Shown: piece after piece, positions 18,273 to 27,300 of the stretch
Position numbering within the stretch: the first letter of the stretch is position 1
Layout: each line of letters starts with the position of its first letter
Assembly (NCBI GenBank): GCA_013697245.1
Contig: JACCXH010000015.1
Coordinates: forward strand, 1 to 64,000
Direction of reading: 5' to 3'
Source: Bacteroidota bacterium
Lineage (GTDB): Bacteria > Bacteroidota > Bacteroidia > B-17B0 > Aurantibacillaceae
DNA length: 64,000 nt
Notes under the pieces: model-generated
Told to the model about the DNA's origin: nothing
What the model saw: the letters and a program-made list of their open reading frames with translations, nothing else
Database searches by the model: none
Made by a program: the position numbers and the translations under genes

Positions 18273-18473
18273 ATGACAAGCTTAATGGTTACATGGACAG
18301 ACATTTTTGAAGGAACAGGAAAATTCTTTTATTGGATATTTAAAGGGATGAGAGTTTTAGGTCAAGGTCCAAATATTTTCATTTCGTTGTTTATTGTTGG
18401 TTTGTTAGCTTATTGGACAATGTATTTGGTAAAATACAAAAATCAATCAAAGCGTTCAGGTATTCCTGATTGA
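18273..18473 (+). CDS. small single-span membrane protein, DUF6341-like
   Basis: A 66-residue protein with an amphipathic aromatic N-terminal half (TWTDIFEGTGKFFYWIFKGM) and one clear membrane helix (about 33-53, IFISLFIVGLLAYWTMYLV), followed by a Lys/Arg-rich tail that would lie in the cytoplasm. It has a good promoter and is divergent from the polytopic membrane protein. I believe it corresponds to the conserved DUF6341 family. No function is known to me. Confidence 0.72.
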   Translation: MTSLMVTWTDIFEGTGKFFYWIFKGMRVLGQGPNIFISLFIVGLLAYWTMYLVKYKNQSKRSGIPD

Positions 18474-18631
18474 TCAATTTCCCTCCTTTTATTTTTTTTA
18501 TTTTAAGGATCTTCTTCCTTTCATAGCTCCTATTTAAATTATTTTATATTTAATTGAGCAAACATTCTGTTAATTAATATTAACGATCAATTTCTAAAGA
18601 AAATATTATTTTATATTGTTCTCTAAAAATT

Positions 18632-19897
18632 ATGCGTTTAATATTTATTTTTCTTTTTTTATCTGGTATAGCTTTTTCTCAAAGCCTCATCCTTAAAAAT
18701 GTTACGGTTATTCCCGTTAATCACGATGTAGTTATTACTAACTGCAATGTTTATATTAGAAACGAGAAGATCGAAAAAATCGAAGCTTTCGCTACCAAAC
18801 AGGTAATGAAAGGGTATACTGTTATTGATTGTTCAGGGAAATATTTGGTACCGGGCCTTGCCGATATGCATGCGCATTTTCCGGATAAAGATAGTCCTAT
18901 AAAATTGCAGGAATATTTACGACTTAATTTAGCGGCGGGTGTAACCACATTACGAAGTATGCGCGGTGAGGCCGGACATTTAGCTTTAAGAGACAGCGTT
19001 ATTTTGGGTAAAAAAATAGCGCCTGAAATTTATGTGTCTTATATTTTTCCAACAAGAGACACATTATTAACCAAAGATAGTATTGAAAAAATTGTTGTTT
19101 GCGCAAAGAGTAAAAAGTACGATTTCATAAAATACCTTGGTGGAATAAACGAAACCAATTTTAATTATTTAATCGAAAGTTGTAAGAAAAATGAATTCCC
19201 AATTGCGGGTCATGCCTACAAAAGCCTTCCCAGATCTATAGAAGCGGGATTTACCTCAGTAGAACATTACCAACCACTTTTATCAGCCTATCAAAAAGAT
19301 TCGCTTAATTTTAAAAGAATTTTGGAAGATATGAAAGTTAAAGGCATAGCATTTTGTCCAACCTTATCCTTTTATCATATTTTTTCATTTGAGTTTCCCG
19401 AAAAAGTATTGTTAGAGCGTAAAGGTATGGAATATGTTTCGGCAAAAGTAAAAAGCGAATGGCTAAAAGAATATAACGATGCTTTAAAGTCAACAAAAGA
19501 TAAATTGAAGGATGATTTTAAGATAAAGTATCTTGATGTTTACCAGGCGCAATTCGCAAAATTCAATAAGCTCTTTAAACAGGCAGTAGGTGCCGGCGTA
19601 TTGGTATTATTAAGTCCGGATGATGGAATCTTTAATGTGCCCGGCTTTGGTATGTATGAAGAAATGAAATTGTATAAAAATGCCGGCCTTAGCAATTATC
19701 AGATTTTAAAATGCGCCACTTTAAATGCAGCTATTTATTTTAAACAACAAAAACAATGGGGTAGTGTAGAAGTTGGCAAAAAAGCTAATTTGTTATTGTT
19801 AAACGCTAATCCTTTAGAGAATATTGAGAACATTAAGCAGGTAGAAGGCACCCTTTTAAATGGAAAATATTATTCGCAGAAAGAATTGTTGAAATAA
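18632..19897 (+). CDS. secreted amidohydrolase-family protein
   Basis: A 421-residue metal-dependent hydrolase of the amidohydrolase superfamily with an N-terminal signal peptide (1-17, ending AFSQ). It shows the beta-sandwich/TIM-barrel layout: GKYLVPGLADMHAHFPD with the HxH metal motif, AGHAYKSLP with a later His, EHYQPL, SPDDGIF with the expected active-site Asp, and the closing GSVEVGKKANLLLLNANPLENI. It resembles imidazolonepropionase-like and prolidase-like exported hydrolases; substrate unknown. It is convergent with the gene at 19900, only 2 nt away. Confidence 0.88.
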   Translation: MRLIFIFLFLSGIAFSQSLILKNVTVIPVNHDVVITNCNVYIRNEKIEKIEAFATKQVMKGYTVIDCSGKYLVPGLADMHAHFPDKDSPIKLQEYLRLNLAAGVTTLRSMRGEAGHLALRDSVILGKKIAPEIYVSYIFPTRDTLLTKDSIEKIVVCAKSKKYDFIKYLGGINETNFNYLIESCKKNEFPIAGHAYKSLPRSIEAGFTSVEHYQPLLSAYQKDSLNFKRILEDMKVKGIAFCPTLSFYHIFSFEFPEKVLLERKGMEYVSAKVKSEWLKEYNDALKSTKDKLKDDFKIKYLDVYQAQFAKFNKLFKQAVGAGVLVLLSPDDGIFNVPGFGMYEEMKLYKNAGLSNYQILKCATLNAAIYFKQQKQWGSVEVGKKANLLLLNANPLENIENIKQVEGTLLNGKYYSQKELLK

Positions 19898-19899
19898 AA

Positions 19900-20547
19900 T
19901 TATTTCATTTCATTATAGATACGAACCAATTCTTTTTTTGCTTTTATTTCTTTTTTTCGGAAGTTAAGGTAAAGTAATATGCTTCCCGTAAAACCAACAG
20001 CAGCAGAAGAAAGTAAAATAGCACCATCGTTACCTGTAGATTTTTTTGAATTACTTAAACCTACCAAGCCCGCATAACCTGCTATTACCGCAGTTGCGCC
20101 AAATAACAGCGAGATGCTCTTTTGTTTTCTTGCTTCTTTGCGTTTTAAGTCGAGCTCGGCTTTAGTTGCCTCAAAAGGATAGGTTTTTATCAGAACTTTT
20201 AAATTAGGGTTATTTAATACAACACTTTTATAAAGTAAATTGTTTCTGTCTAAAAAAATTTTGTTGTTAATACTTTCAAATTCGTAATAATGAATTGAAG
20301 ATGGCAAAGGATAGATCTTTACACTATCCACGCTTCCGTCCTGATACCGAACATATTTAATGATCGATTTATTTTCAACAACCACCAAACCGTTTGGGTT
20401 ATTAAATTTTAGATATTCTATTTCGTTAGGTGTTATTTTTTTAACCAGAGCAGCAATTTTACTGTTATCGTTAAAACAAATAGTGTCTTGCGATCTAAAT
20501 TTTGATAAACAAAGAAGAACAAAAAAGCAGATAAGTACCGGTTTCAT
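19900..20547 (-). CDS. hypothetical exported protein with C-terminal membrane hairpin
   Basis: A 215-residue protein with a signal peptide (1-19, ending KFRSQ), an N-terminal beta domain of the kind seen in Bacteroidota (ITPNEIEYLKFNNPNGLVV, then KSIIKYVRYQDGS) and two hydrophobic segments near 145-165 and 175-195 before a Lys-rich tail. It ends 1 nt before the aminotransferase on the same strand, so it is probably transcribed with it. Function unknown. Confidence 0.7.
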   Translation of the reverse strand: MKPVLICFFVLLCLSKFRSQDTICFNDNSKIAALVKKITPNEIEYLKFNNPNGLVVVENKSIIKYVRYQDGSVDSVKIYPLPSSIHYYEFESINNKIFLDRNNLLYKSVVLNNPNLKVLIKTYPFEATKAELDLKRKEARKQKSISLLFGATAVIAGYAGLVGLSNSKKSTGNDGAILLSSAAVGFTGSILLYLNFRKKEIKAKKELVRIYNEMK

Positions 20548-20548
20548 A

Positions 20549-21691
20549 TTACAATTTATTAATTATTTCTGCTGCTTTTTCAAGTGTTTCATCTTTTTTT
20601 GCAAAACAAAAGCGTAAAACTTTATTATCGTATTTGTTGGTATAAAAAATAGAAAGGGGTATAGTGGCGAGTTTATTTTCTTTAGTAAGTTTTATGGCAA
20701 ACTCTGTATCTTTTTCGGAGCTAATGGTTTTGTAGCTCATTAATTGAAAATAAGTGCCGCTTGTTTTTAAAGGTTTTAATCTTGATGAGGAGGTTAATTT
20801 TAAAAACAAGTCGCGTTTGGCTTGGTAAAAATGTTTTAGCTCCAGATAGTTCTTACTATCCGATAAATAATCGGCCAGGGCCAGTTGAAAAGGATGGTTA
20901 ACTGCGAATACAAGAAATTGATGCACTTTTCTAAACTCTGTCATTAATTCTTTTGGTGCGGCAACATAACCAATTTTCCAACCGGTAGTATGAACGGTTT
21001 TACCAAAAGATGAAACAATCACCGATTGATTGACCAATGTTTTACTACGCGCCACGCTTTGATGTAATTGCCCATCAAATACCATGTGCTCATAAACTTC
21101 ATCACTTAGCACGATAATATTTTTTCCTGCAACTATTTTTTCAAGCTCTAAAAGATCATTGGCATTTATTACTGCGCCACTTGGGTTATGGGGAGAATTG
21201 ATGACGATCATTTTTGTTTTGGCGCTTACTTTGGATCTGACATCTTCCCAATTAATCGAAAAATCAAACGGGTTTAATTGCGAGGCGATGGCTTTAGCCC
21301 CGTGTAACTCAATGGCAGGGATATAACAATCATATGCAGGCTCGAGTACAATTACTTCATCGCCGGCAAAAATAAAGGCTGCAATGGCGGTGTAAATAGC
21401 CTGTGTAGCACCGGCAGTAATGGTTATTTCGGTATCCGGATCATAATTTTGCGCATAACAGGTACTAATTATTTTTGCCACACATTCGCGTAACTGAATA
21501 ACACCGGGCATTGGGGCGTATTGGTTAAAACCCTGCTCCATATATTTTTGAGCCAATGCTACAAGCTTTGGATCGCAACCAAAATCAGGAAAACCTTGCG
21601 AAAGGTTAATTGCCTGATGTTCTTTGGCAAGGCCGCCCATAATTGTAAAAATGGTGGTGCCTACGTTGGGTAATTTAGTTGAAATCTGCAT
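20549..21691 (-). CDS. PLP-dependent aminotransferase (methionine/kynurenine-type)
   Basis: About 380 residues, fold-type I aminotransferase. Motifs are INLSQGFPDFGCDP, YAPMPGVIQLRECVA, ITAGATQAIYTAIAAF, VIVLEPAYDCY, INSPHNPSGAVI and the PLP-lysine site SFGKTVHTTGWKIGY. The closest named types are YbdL-like methionine aminotransferase and kynurenine-oxoglutarate transaminase. The longest frame begins at 21745, but the extra residues are untypical; the ATG at 21691 (MQISTKLPNVGTTIF) fits the family. The gene upstream on the plus strand is tRNA-Cys, divergently oriented. Confidence 0.9.
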   Translation of the reverse strand: MQISTKLPNVGTTIFTIMGGLAKEHQAINLSQGFPDFGCDPKLVALAQKYMEQGFNQYAPMPGVIQLRECVAKIISTCYAQNYDPDTEITITAGATQAIYTAIAAFIFAGDEVIVLEPAYDCYIPAIELHGAKAIASQLNPFDFSINWEDVRSKVSAKTKMIVINSPHNPSGAVINANDLLELEKIVAGKNIIVLSDEVYEHMVFDGQLHQSVARSKTLVNQSVIVSSFGKTVHTTGWKIGYVAAPKELMTEFRKVHQFLVFAVNHPFQLALADYLSDSKNYLELKHFYQAKRDLFLKLTSSSRLKPLKTSGTYFQLMSYKTISSEKDTEFAIKLTKENKLATIPLSIFYTNKYDNKVLRFCFAKKDETLEKAAEIINKL

Positions 21692-21729
21692 TTTTTTATA
21701 ATAATGCCACCAAATTGCTAAAAAAATCT

Positions 21730-21737
21730 TATTTTTG
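21730..21737 (+). promoter_or_regulatory. putative -7 box reading toward the tRNA-Cys region
   Basis: TATTTTTG on the plus strand, about 95 nt upstream of the broken tRNA-Cys copy. It could drive a transcript covering the pseudo-tRNA and the intact tRNA. Assignment is by consensus only. Confidence 0.35.
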
Positions 21738-21832
21738 CTACCCATTCAGGAAATTAGATGTAAAAAAGAAGATTTAAGATTTGGTCACCAATTTACTTCT
21801 TCCTTTAAATCATCTAAGATCTTTAATACGAC

Positions 21833-21886
21833 GGTCCTGTGGCCGAGTGGCTAGGCTCTCCCGATAGCTATCGGGACTGCAAAAGC
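21833..21886 (+). pseudogene. truncated tRNA-Cys copy interrupted by an 18-bp palindrome
   Basis: The first 26 nt are identical to the intact tRNA-Cys at 21922 (acceptor 5' strand and D arm). Where the intact gene has AGCT in the anticodon stem, this copy has an 18-bp perfect palindrome with AGCT at its centre. It then resumes CTGCAAAAGC (anticodon loop with GCA) and stops matching. The variable loop, T arm and acceptor 3' strand are missing, so it cannot be a working tRNA. A 7-bp hairpin (21889-21908, AAAGAGC/GCTCTTT with A6 loop) follows directly. Confidence 0.8.
21859..21876. repeat. 18-bp perfect palindrome TCCCGATAGCTATCGGGA
   Basis: A perfect 18-bp palindrome inside the tRNA-Cys remnant. 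From memory this palindrome recurs in other Bacteroidota genomes, but I cannot check that here. It is the only copy seen in this window. Confidence 0.75.
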
Positions 21887-21921
21887 CGAAAGAGCAAAAA
21901 AGCTCTTTAAAAAATAACAAT

Positions 21922-21992
21922 GGTCCTGTGGCCGAGTGGCTAGGCTCAGCTCTGCAAAAGCTGCTACAGCGGTTCGAATCCGCTCGGGACCT
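21922..21992 (+). tRNA. tRNA-Cys (GCA)
   Basis: A 71-nt cloverleaf. The acceptor stem GGTCCTG pairs with CGGGACC (one G-T). The anticodon stem CAGCT/AGCTG encloses loop CTGCAAA with anticodon GCA. The T arm is AGCGG, TTCGAAT, CCGCT. The discriminator base is T and CCA is not encoded. A strong terminator follows. Confidence 0.96.
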
Positions 21993-22000
21993 CACTAAAC

Positions 22001-22029
22001 AAAAAAACCGCTCATAAGGCGGTTTTTTT
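22001..22029 (+). terminator. Rho-independent terminator after tRNA-Cys
   Basis: Arms AAAAAAACCGC and GCGGTTTTTTT around a 7-nt loop, starting 9 nt after the tRNA. The A/T symmetry means it could act in both directions. Confidence 0.85.
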
Positions 22030-22201
22030 GTTTTCTTTATTTCGACTTTAGGTTTGCCCAAAAAATGATGGAATAATCTCCCCGAAACTCAAACAACTTA
22101 CATGTTTCTTGTAGATTAAACAAACTGATTAAATAAGAGGATTTTTGGAAACTATATTTCTAATTGCAATTGCAGCAGTCAATTTGAAGTGTTACAATAA
22201 A

Positions 22202-22603
22202 TTATTTTTTAAAATGTTTTTCGAGTATGGCTTCTACCATTTCTTTTTTTAATGGTTTGTTTATATAATCCGAAACAGAGGCCGAGGCCATGGCTTTCTG
22301 AATGTCTTTGGGATTGGATGAAGTCGATAACATAATAATGATTGTCTTATTTTGTAATTCCTTATCAAGCTTTTTGTACTCTTCTAAAAAATCCCAACCC
22401 GACATACCCGGCATGTTGATATCCAAAAAAATAAGATCAGATGAAGGGTCATTTTTAGTTTTAAGATATTCTAATGCTTTTCTTACAGAATCTTTCACAA
22501 TTACTGTTTTTGCCAGATTATTTTCAATAATTTCTTTCTCGTGGAAAAAGTTATCGTCCTCGTCATCATCGATTAGCATGATGCAATTTAGTTTGTTTTT
22601 CAT
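22202..22603 (-). CDS. single-domain response regulator
   Basis: A 133-residue CheY-like receiver domain with no output domain. The acidic pocket is LIDDDEDD (10-17), the phospho-acceptor is Asp61 in FLDINMPGMSGW, followed by the Thr/Ser position in IIMLSTSS and the conserved Lys in NKPLKK. Its ATG overlaps the stop of the upstream histidine kinase by 4 nt, so the two are translationally coupled and almost certainly partners. Output is probably by protein interaction. Confidence 0.93.
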   Translation of the reverse strand: MKNKLNCIMLIDDDEDDNFFHEKEIIENNLAKTVIVKDSVRKALEYLKTKNDPSSDLIFLDINMPGMSGWDFLEEYKKLDKELQNKTIIIMLSTSSNPKDIQKAMASASVSDYINKPLKKEMVEAILEKHFKK

Positions 22604-23844
22604 AAGGTTACATTTGGTATTGTGAAATAGAATATTGTTCCTTCATTTAGTTTTGATTTAAGCCAGATCTCACCTCTGTGCAGTTGAATTATCTTTTTAC
22701 AATTGGCTAAACCAATACCACTCCCCTCATATGCTTTTTTTTCATGCAAACGTTGAAAGATGTCGAAGATCTTTTCATAGTGAACAGCGTCAATGCCAAT
22801 ACCGTTATCGCTGACGGCGAATTGCCATTTATCTTTTTTTTCCTCAGCCCAAATTTTGATCTTTGGCTGCGAACCGGCTTTTTGGAATTTAATCGCATTT
22901 GTGATCAGATTTTGAAACAACTGGTACATTTCTGTTTCATATATATTTAAAGTCGGCATCGCTTCAATTTCAATAACTGTATTTGTAGATTTTATGAGCG
23001 CATCATGGTCATTGATAATTCCATCCAGAACACTTTTTATACTAATATTCGTCAACTTTCTGTCTTGGCCTAATTGAGAAAATATTAGCAAAGAATTGAT
23101 GAGTAAGCTCATCCTGTTAACAGCGTTATTTACAGATGCAATATGTTTTCCGGCATTTTCATCGAGCTGGCTTAAATATTTTTCCTGAAACAGGTTCATA
23201 TAATTCGAAACTGTACGCAATGGCTGTTGAAGGTCATGTGAAGCGATATAAGCAAATTGCTCTAATTCTTTATTCAACAAATCTATTTCAAAAGCTCTTT
23301 TTTCTTTTTCTTCATTTTGAAAGGCAAGCTCTGTGTTTGCTAATGCTAACTCCGCAGCCCGTTTTTCTTTTTCTTCGTTTTGAAAGATGAGTTCACTATT
23401 GGCAATTATCAATTCTGCTGCCCGTTTTTCTTTTTCCTCATTCTGAAAGATCAATTCAGTGTTGGCGCTAATTAATTCATTAGCCCTTTTTTCTTTCTCG
23501 ATCCTCTCAAAAGCATGTTCTTTGTTTGCTATTATCAATTCGGCTGCACGCTTTGCTTTTTCCTGGTTTTGATAAGCTAATTCAATATTTGCAATAATTA
23601 GTTCAGCGGCTCTTTTACCTTTCTCTTCATTTTGGAAAATGAGTTCTTTATTCGCTATCATTAACTCAGCTTCTTTTTTCGCGTTCTCTGCATTTTGATA
23701 AGCTAATTCAATGTTTATAATAACAAGCTCTGCATCTCTTTTTACTTTCTCTTTATATTCGAGCGCCAATTCTTCTTTAATGGCTTTAAGTTCTTCGGAA
23801 TATTCCTTTATACTCCTGTTTTCCGGGTTTTCTAAATCCTTCAT
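22600..23844 (-). CDS. cytoplasmic histidine kinase with 7 x 21-residue coiled-coil repeats
   Basis: A 414-residue soluble kinase with no membrane segment. Residues 38-184 are seven near-identical 21-residue repeats (type AELIIANTELIFQNEEKEKRA), exactly three heptads each, forming a long coiled coil. This runs into the HisKA helix with FAYIASHDLQQPL (His203) and a HATPase domain with the N box NLITNAIKFQ, VSDNGIGID and YEGSGIGLANCKKII. This resembles the signalling end of phytochrome- or PAS-linked kinases, but no input domain is present. Input presumably comes from partner binding along the coil. It overlaps the response regulator gene by 4 nt. Confidence 0.92.
   Translation of the reverse strand: MKDLENPENRSIKEYSEELKAIKEELALEYKEKVKRDAELVIINIELAYQNAENAKKEAELMIANKELIFQNEEKGKRAAELIIANIELAYQNQEKAKRAAELIIANKEHAFERIEKEKRANELISANTELIFQNEEKEKRAAELIIANSELIFQNEEKEKRAAELALANTELAFQNEEKEKRAFEIDLLNKELEQFAYIASHDLQQPLRTVSNYMNLFQEKYLSQLDENAGKHIASVNNAVNRMSLLINSLLIFSQLGQDRKLTNISIKSVLDGIINDHDALIKSTNTVIEIEAMPTLNIYETEMYQLFQNLITNAIKFQKAGSQPKIKIWAEEKKDKWQFAVSDNGIGIDAVHYEKIFDIFQRLHEKKAYEGSGIGLANCKKIIQLHRGEIWLKSKLNEGTIFYFTIPNVTL
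23293..23733 (-). repeat. seven 63-nt tandem coding repeats
   Basis: The DNA encoding residues 38-184 of the histidine kinase consists of seven 63-nt units. Unit length is conserved exactly while synonymous positions vary, so selection keeps the three-heptad period. Recombination between units could change coil length. Confidence 0.85.
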
Positions 23845-24301
23845 TTATGTTAATTTTAATCAAATTGCACATAACATTTACAAGATGTATTAGGGTTAAG
23901 CAAACCAATACAAACTGTTCAATGCGTTCTGTTAAAGAAATATGATAGAGGTTTGATTGGCCAATAAAAACTTCTTAACAGAGTATTTAAATATACGATT
24001 TATTATGTAATCAGCGTTTACATAATTTTAAGATATATGTTGTAATTTATGAATGAAAATCATCTAAATGTTGACCTTTTTTGTGCCTGGAAAAAGAATA
24101 ATCAGAAAAAATAGATATACTGTATTTACCGCCCTGAGTATTAACACCTGGCCTTTTTCTTGACCGGCAGATTTATAAAAGTAATTTTCAAAAAACTGCT
24201 CATTACGCACACATTGTTGGGTATACCCACCAGTAGGTATTTCGTAGTACAAGGTATTTTTATTCCACTTTTTTCGTCATATTTGACAATCAAATTATCT
24301 G
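23845..24301. other. 457-nt gap with a 10-11-bp inverted repeat
   Basis: No convincing gene. At 23928-23939 and 23972-23982 the arms TCTGTTAAAGAA and TTCTTAACAGA form a stem with one bulge, enclosing the 10-bp palindrome ATTGGCCAAT (23955-23964). Near 24285-24292 CATATTTG is one mismatch from the -7 consensus and could serve the CHAT gene. Confidence 0.4.
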
Positions 24302-27300
24302 ATGAAAAAAATTAATTTAATAGTAGTTTACTTATTTCTTGCTCATTTTTTGTTCGCGCAGAATTATAAAAAACTGCAGGAAGAGGCCGAGAAAGAATTT
24401 GAGCTTTCTAATTTTTCAAACGCATTGGAACTTTCTCGGAAAGCATTAAAAGAAGCAGAGGCAGATAAAAAAATAAGTGCAGATGATCTGTTAATTCTTA
24501 AGTCTGATAATGCCGTGTACCTTGTATTCAATGATAAAGTAGATCAGGGGCTGGATATACTTTATGGCATCTCTGAAATAATTGATGCCAACAAACCAAA
24601 AGCTAATACGGAAATTTACTTGCGCAAAAATTTTGGTGCCGTAATAAAAGATATGGGTTTTTATAGCGATGCCTTACCGCAATTTCAAAAAGCCTATAAT
24701 TTATGTAACACCAATTCGTATAAAAAGAAAGATATCGCTGCCATTACTATTGGCCTGGCAGAATGCAAGCATTACCTCTATAAATTTCAGGAGGCCGAAA
24801 CAATTTACCGGGAAGCAATTTCTTTTTGTGAAAAGGAAAACTTAACGGCAGAAATAGAATATCCCACGGTATATTGTTCGCTGGCACTTTTATATGTGGA
24901 TATGTTATTTGAGAAAAAAGCGCTAGATACTTTTGAAAAAGCGAACGAGCTATTTGTAAAGAATCAAGATACCCTCGATCCACAATTTTCTGTTTTTTTA
25001 ATGGATTATGGTACACTCTTAGCAGATATTTACAGATATGAAGATGCGCTTTCTGTTTTTATGAGAGCAAAAAACCTGGATCTTAAACGTTATGGCGAAA
25101 ACTCAGCCGAGTATGCAGGCACGCTTAATAACCTGGGCTATACGTATGCCCGCATGAATAAATTTACCGAAACAGAACAATATTATACCAAAGCCATTGA
25201 AATAAAACGATCGCTTAAGCGCGTGAGGTTTGATAATTATCTTACTTCGGTAAATAATCTTTTATTTTTTTATACCTCGGTTGGCAGGGAAATAGAAACC
25301 GAAGAACTTGTTGCAGAACTCGAGAAAGGCCTAGATAGCCCTAAATTACAGGATACACTTAAACGCATCACATTTTCTGAGAACCTGGCGCAGTATTACG
25401 CCCAAAGAAAAGTGTATATAAAGGCAAAAAAATATTACGACGATGCTTTAAATTATTCAAAAAGAATTTACGGCGATAATAATATTGAAATAGGTAATAT
25501 TTATATTTCGGTAAGTTATATGTTGTGGGAACAAAAAAAATATGAAGAGGCAGTATCCTACATCTCCAAGATCTCTGAAGTATTAAGCGGAAACTTAAAA
25601 ACTAATGTTGACCAAACTATTTCTTTACTAATAAATTTCAGTTCCGCCTTAAAAGCATTTGGTTTGCCAGAGCAGGCCGAGATCCTTTTAAATGAGGCCA
25701 TTAAATTAATTGAGAGCAAAGTTATTATTTCAAAAAGCGATATTGCTACCATCTATCTTCAAAAAGCAGAGGTATCTGCAGATCTTGATAAAACAAAAAC
25801 GGCCATTGAGTATTTTAATAAATACCTCGAATTAAAATACGGCGAGCTGGATGAAAGTTTTGGTTATATGACGGAAGCCGAGAAATTACAATTTCTGGAT
25901 AATCTTGAAAGTGCAGTAAAGGCATTTTACACAACCATCTCAAATCATGCGGATAAAAACCCGGAGCTCATACAGGTGCTTCTTAATTTCCGTCTTCAAA
26001 CCAAAGGCATTTTACTGAATAACCTATCTAAAATAAAAAAGACACTTGCGCAATTAAATGATCCTGTTTTAAATAAAAAATACGAACAGTTAAAACTTAA
26101 CCGAGAGAATATTTCGAAATTAATATCCTTGAATACTGACGATTACCCAGAAGCAATGAGCGAAGTAGCAATTCTAAAAAAAGAGGCCGACCAAGCGGAA
26201 AAAGAGATCTCGCAAAAGGTTTTACAAAGTAATTTTACCGGTACTAAAAAAATTACTTGGAAGGATATACAAAAACAACTTAAACCCGGTGAGTGTGCTA
26301 TCGAAATTTTGCGCGCAAACCTTGTTTATAAGAATGATAGTGGTGGTACAAATTATACCTACATGATCGTAAAAAATGCCGGCGAGCCAACTTTTTATAT
26401 GATCGATCGGCCTTTAAAGTGGGAGGAAGAAGTATTGGAGCTTTACCGTAAAAGCATCGATCAGAAAAAAAACGATCCTGACCTTTACAGGCGTTTATGG
26501 AAAGGCGTAAGTGAAAAAGCTGGAGCGGTTACAACAATTTATATTTCACCGGATGGCATTTATAATCAAGTTAATTTAAATACAATTTTTAATCCCGAAA
26601 CAAATAAATACCTTATCGAAGAAAAGAATTTTCATTTACTTACCACGTTAAGAGACCTTATTGAAATAAAATCACATCCCTCCAAAGCCCCTAAAAACGC
26701 TTATTTGGTGGGTAATCCAAAATTCAGTTATGATCTTAGTCAACTACCGCAAAACAAACAAAATTTCGGAAACGATCTTGCCAGCAGGGGAGGTTTTGGT
26801 TTTGTTTTAGACGAATTGCCCGGCACAAAAACAGAAGTTGAAACTATAAAAACGCAATTAGAAAAAGGCGCTGTTAAAGTAACGATGCTTACCGAAGAAA
26901 AAGCAAATGAGGCGGATGTAAAGAAGATCAAAGATCCCGGTGTGTTACATTTTGCCACGCATGGTTTTTTCCTGGAAGATTTTCCGGAAGAGACTTTAGC
27001 CGAGCTTTCAAAAACGGAGCAGGCGTATTTTAAAAATCCCATGATGCGATCGGGTATATTTTTTAGTGGCGCAAATAATACTTATTCTATAAACACCACT
27101 AACATTAAACAATTAAAAGAGTTTGAAGATGGCACTTTAACTGCTTACGAAGCCATGAATCTTGATCTTGATAAAACAGAACTGGTGATTTTAAGTGCTT
27201 GCCAAACCGGATTGGGTAAAGTAAAAAATGGCGAAGGTGTTTTTGGTTTGCAGCGTGCATTTAAATTGGCGGGCTCTAAATCCATAATTATGTCGCTATG

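Noticed and set aside
21833-21992. Integration (att) site of a mobile element at tRNA-Cys
   Set aside because: Integrases usually duplicate the 3' end of a tRNA. Here the 5' part is duplicated, and no integrase or cargo genes are next to it.
21810-22061. 83-codon minus-strand frame across the tRNA-Cys region
   Set aside because: It is the antisense of the tRNA, its broken copy and the terminator; the composition is not protein-like.
23293-23733. Tandem 63-nt repeats as a CRISPR array
   Set aside because: The units are contiguous, coding, in one frame and without spacers; they encode a coiled coil.
24064-24252. 62-codon minus-strand frame in the gap before the CHAT gene
   Set aside because: No signal peptide, domain, promoter or partner gene; it looks like chance in an AT-rich gap.
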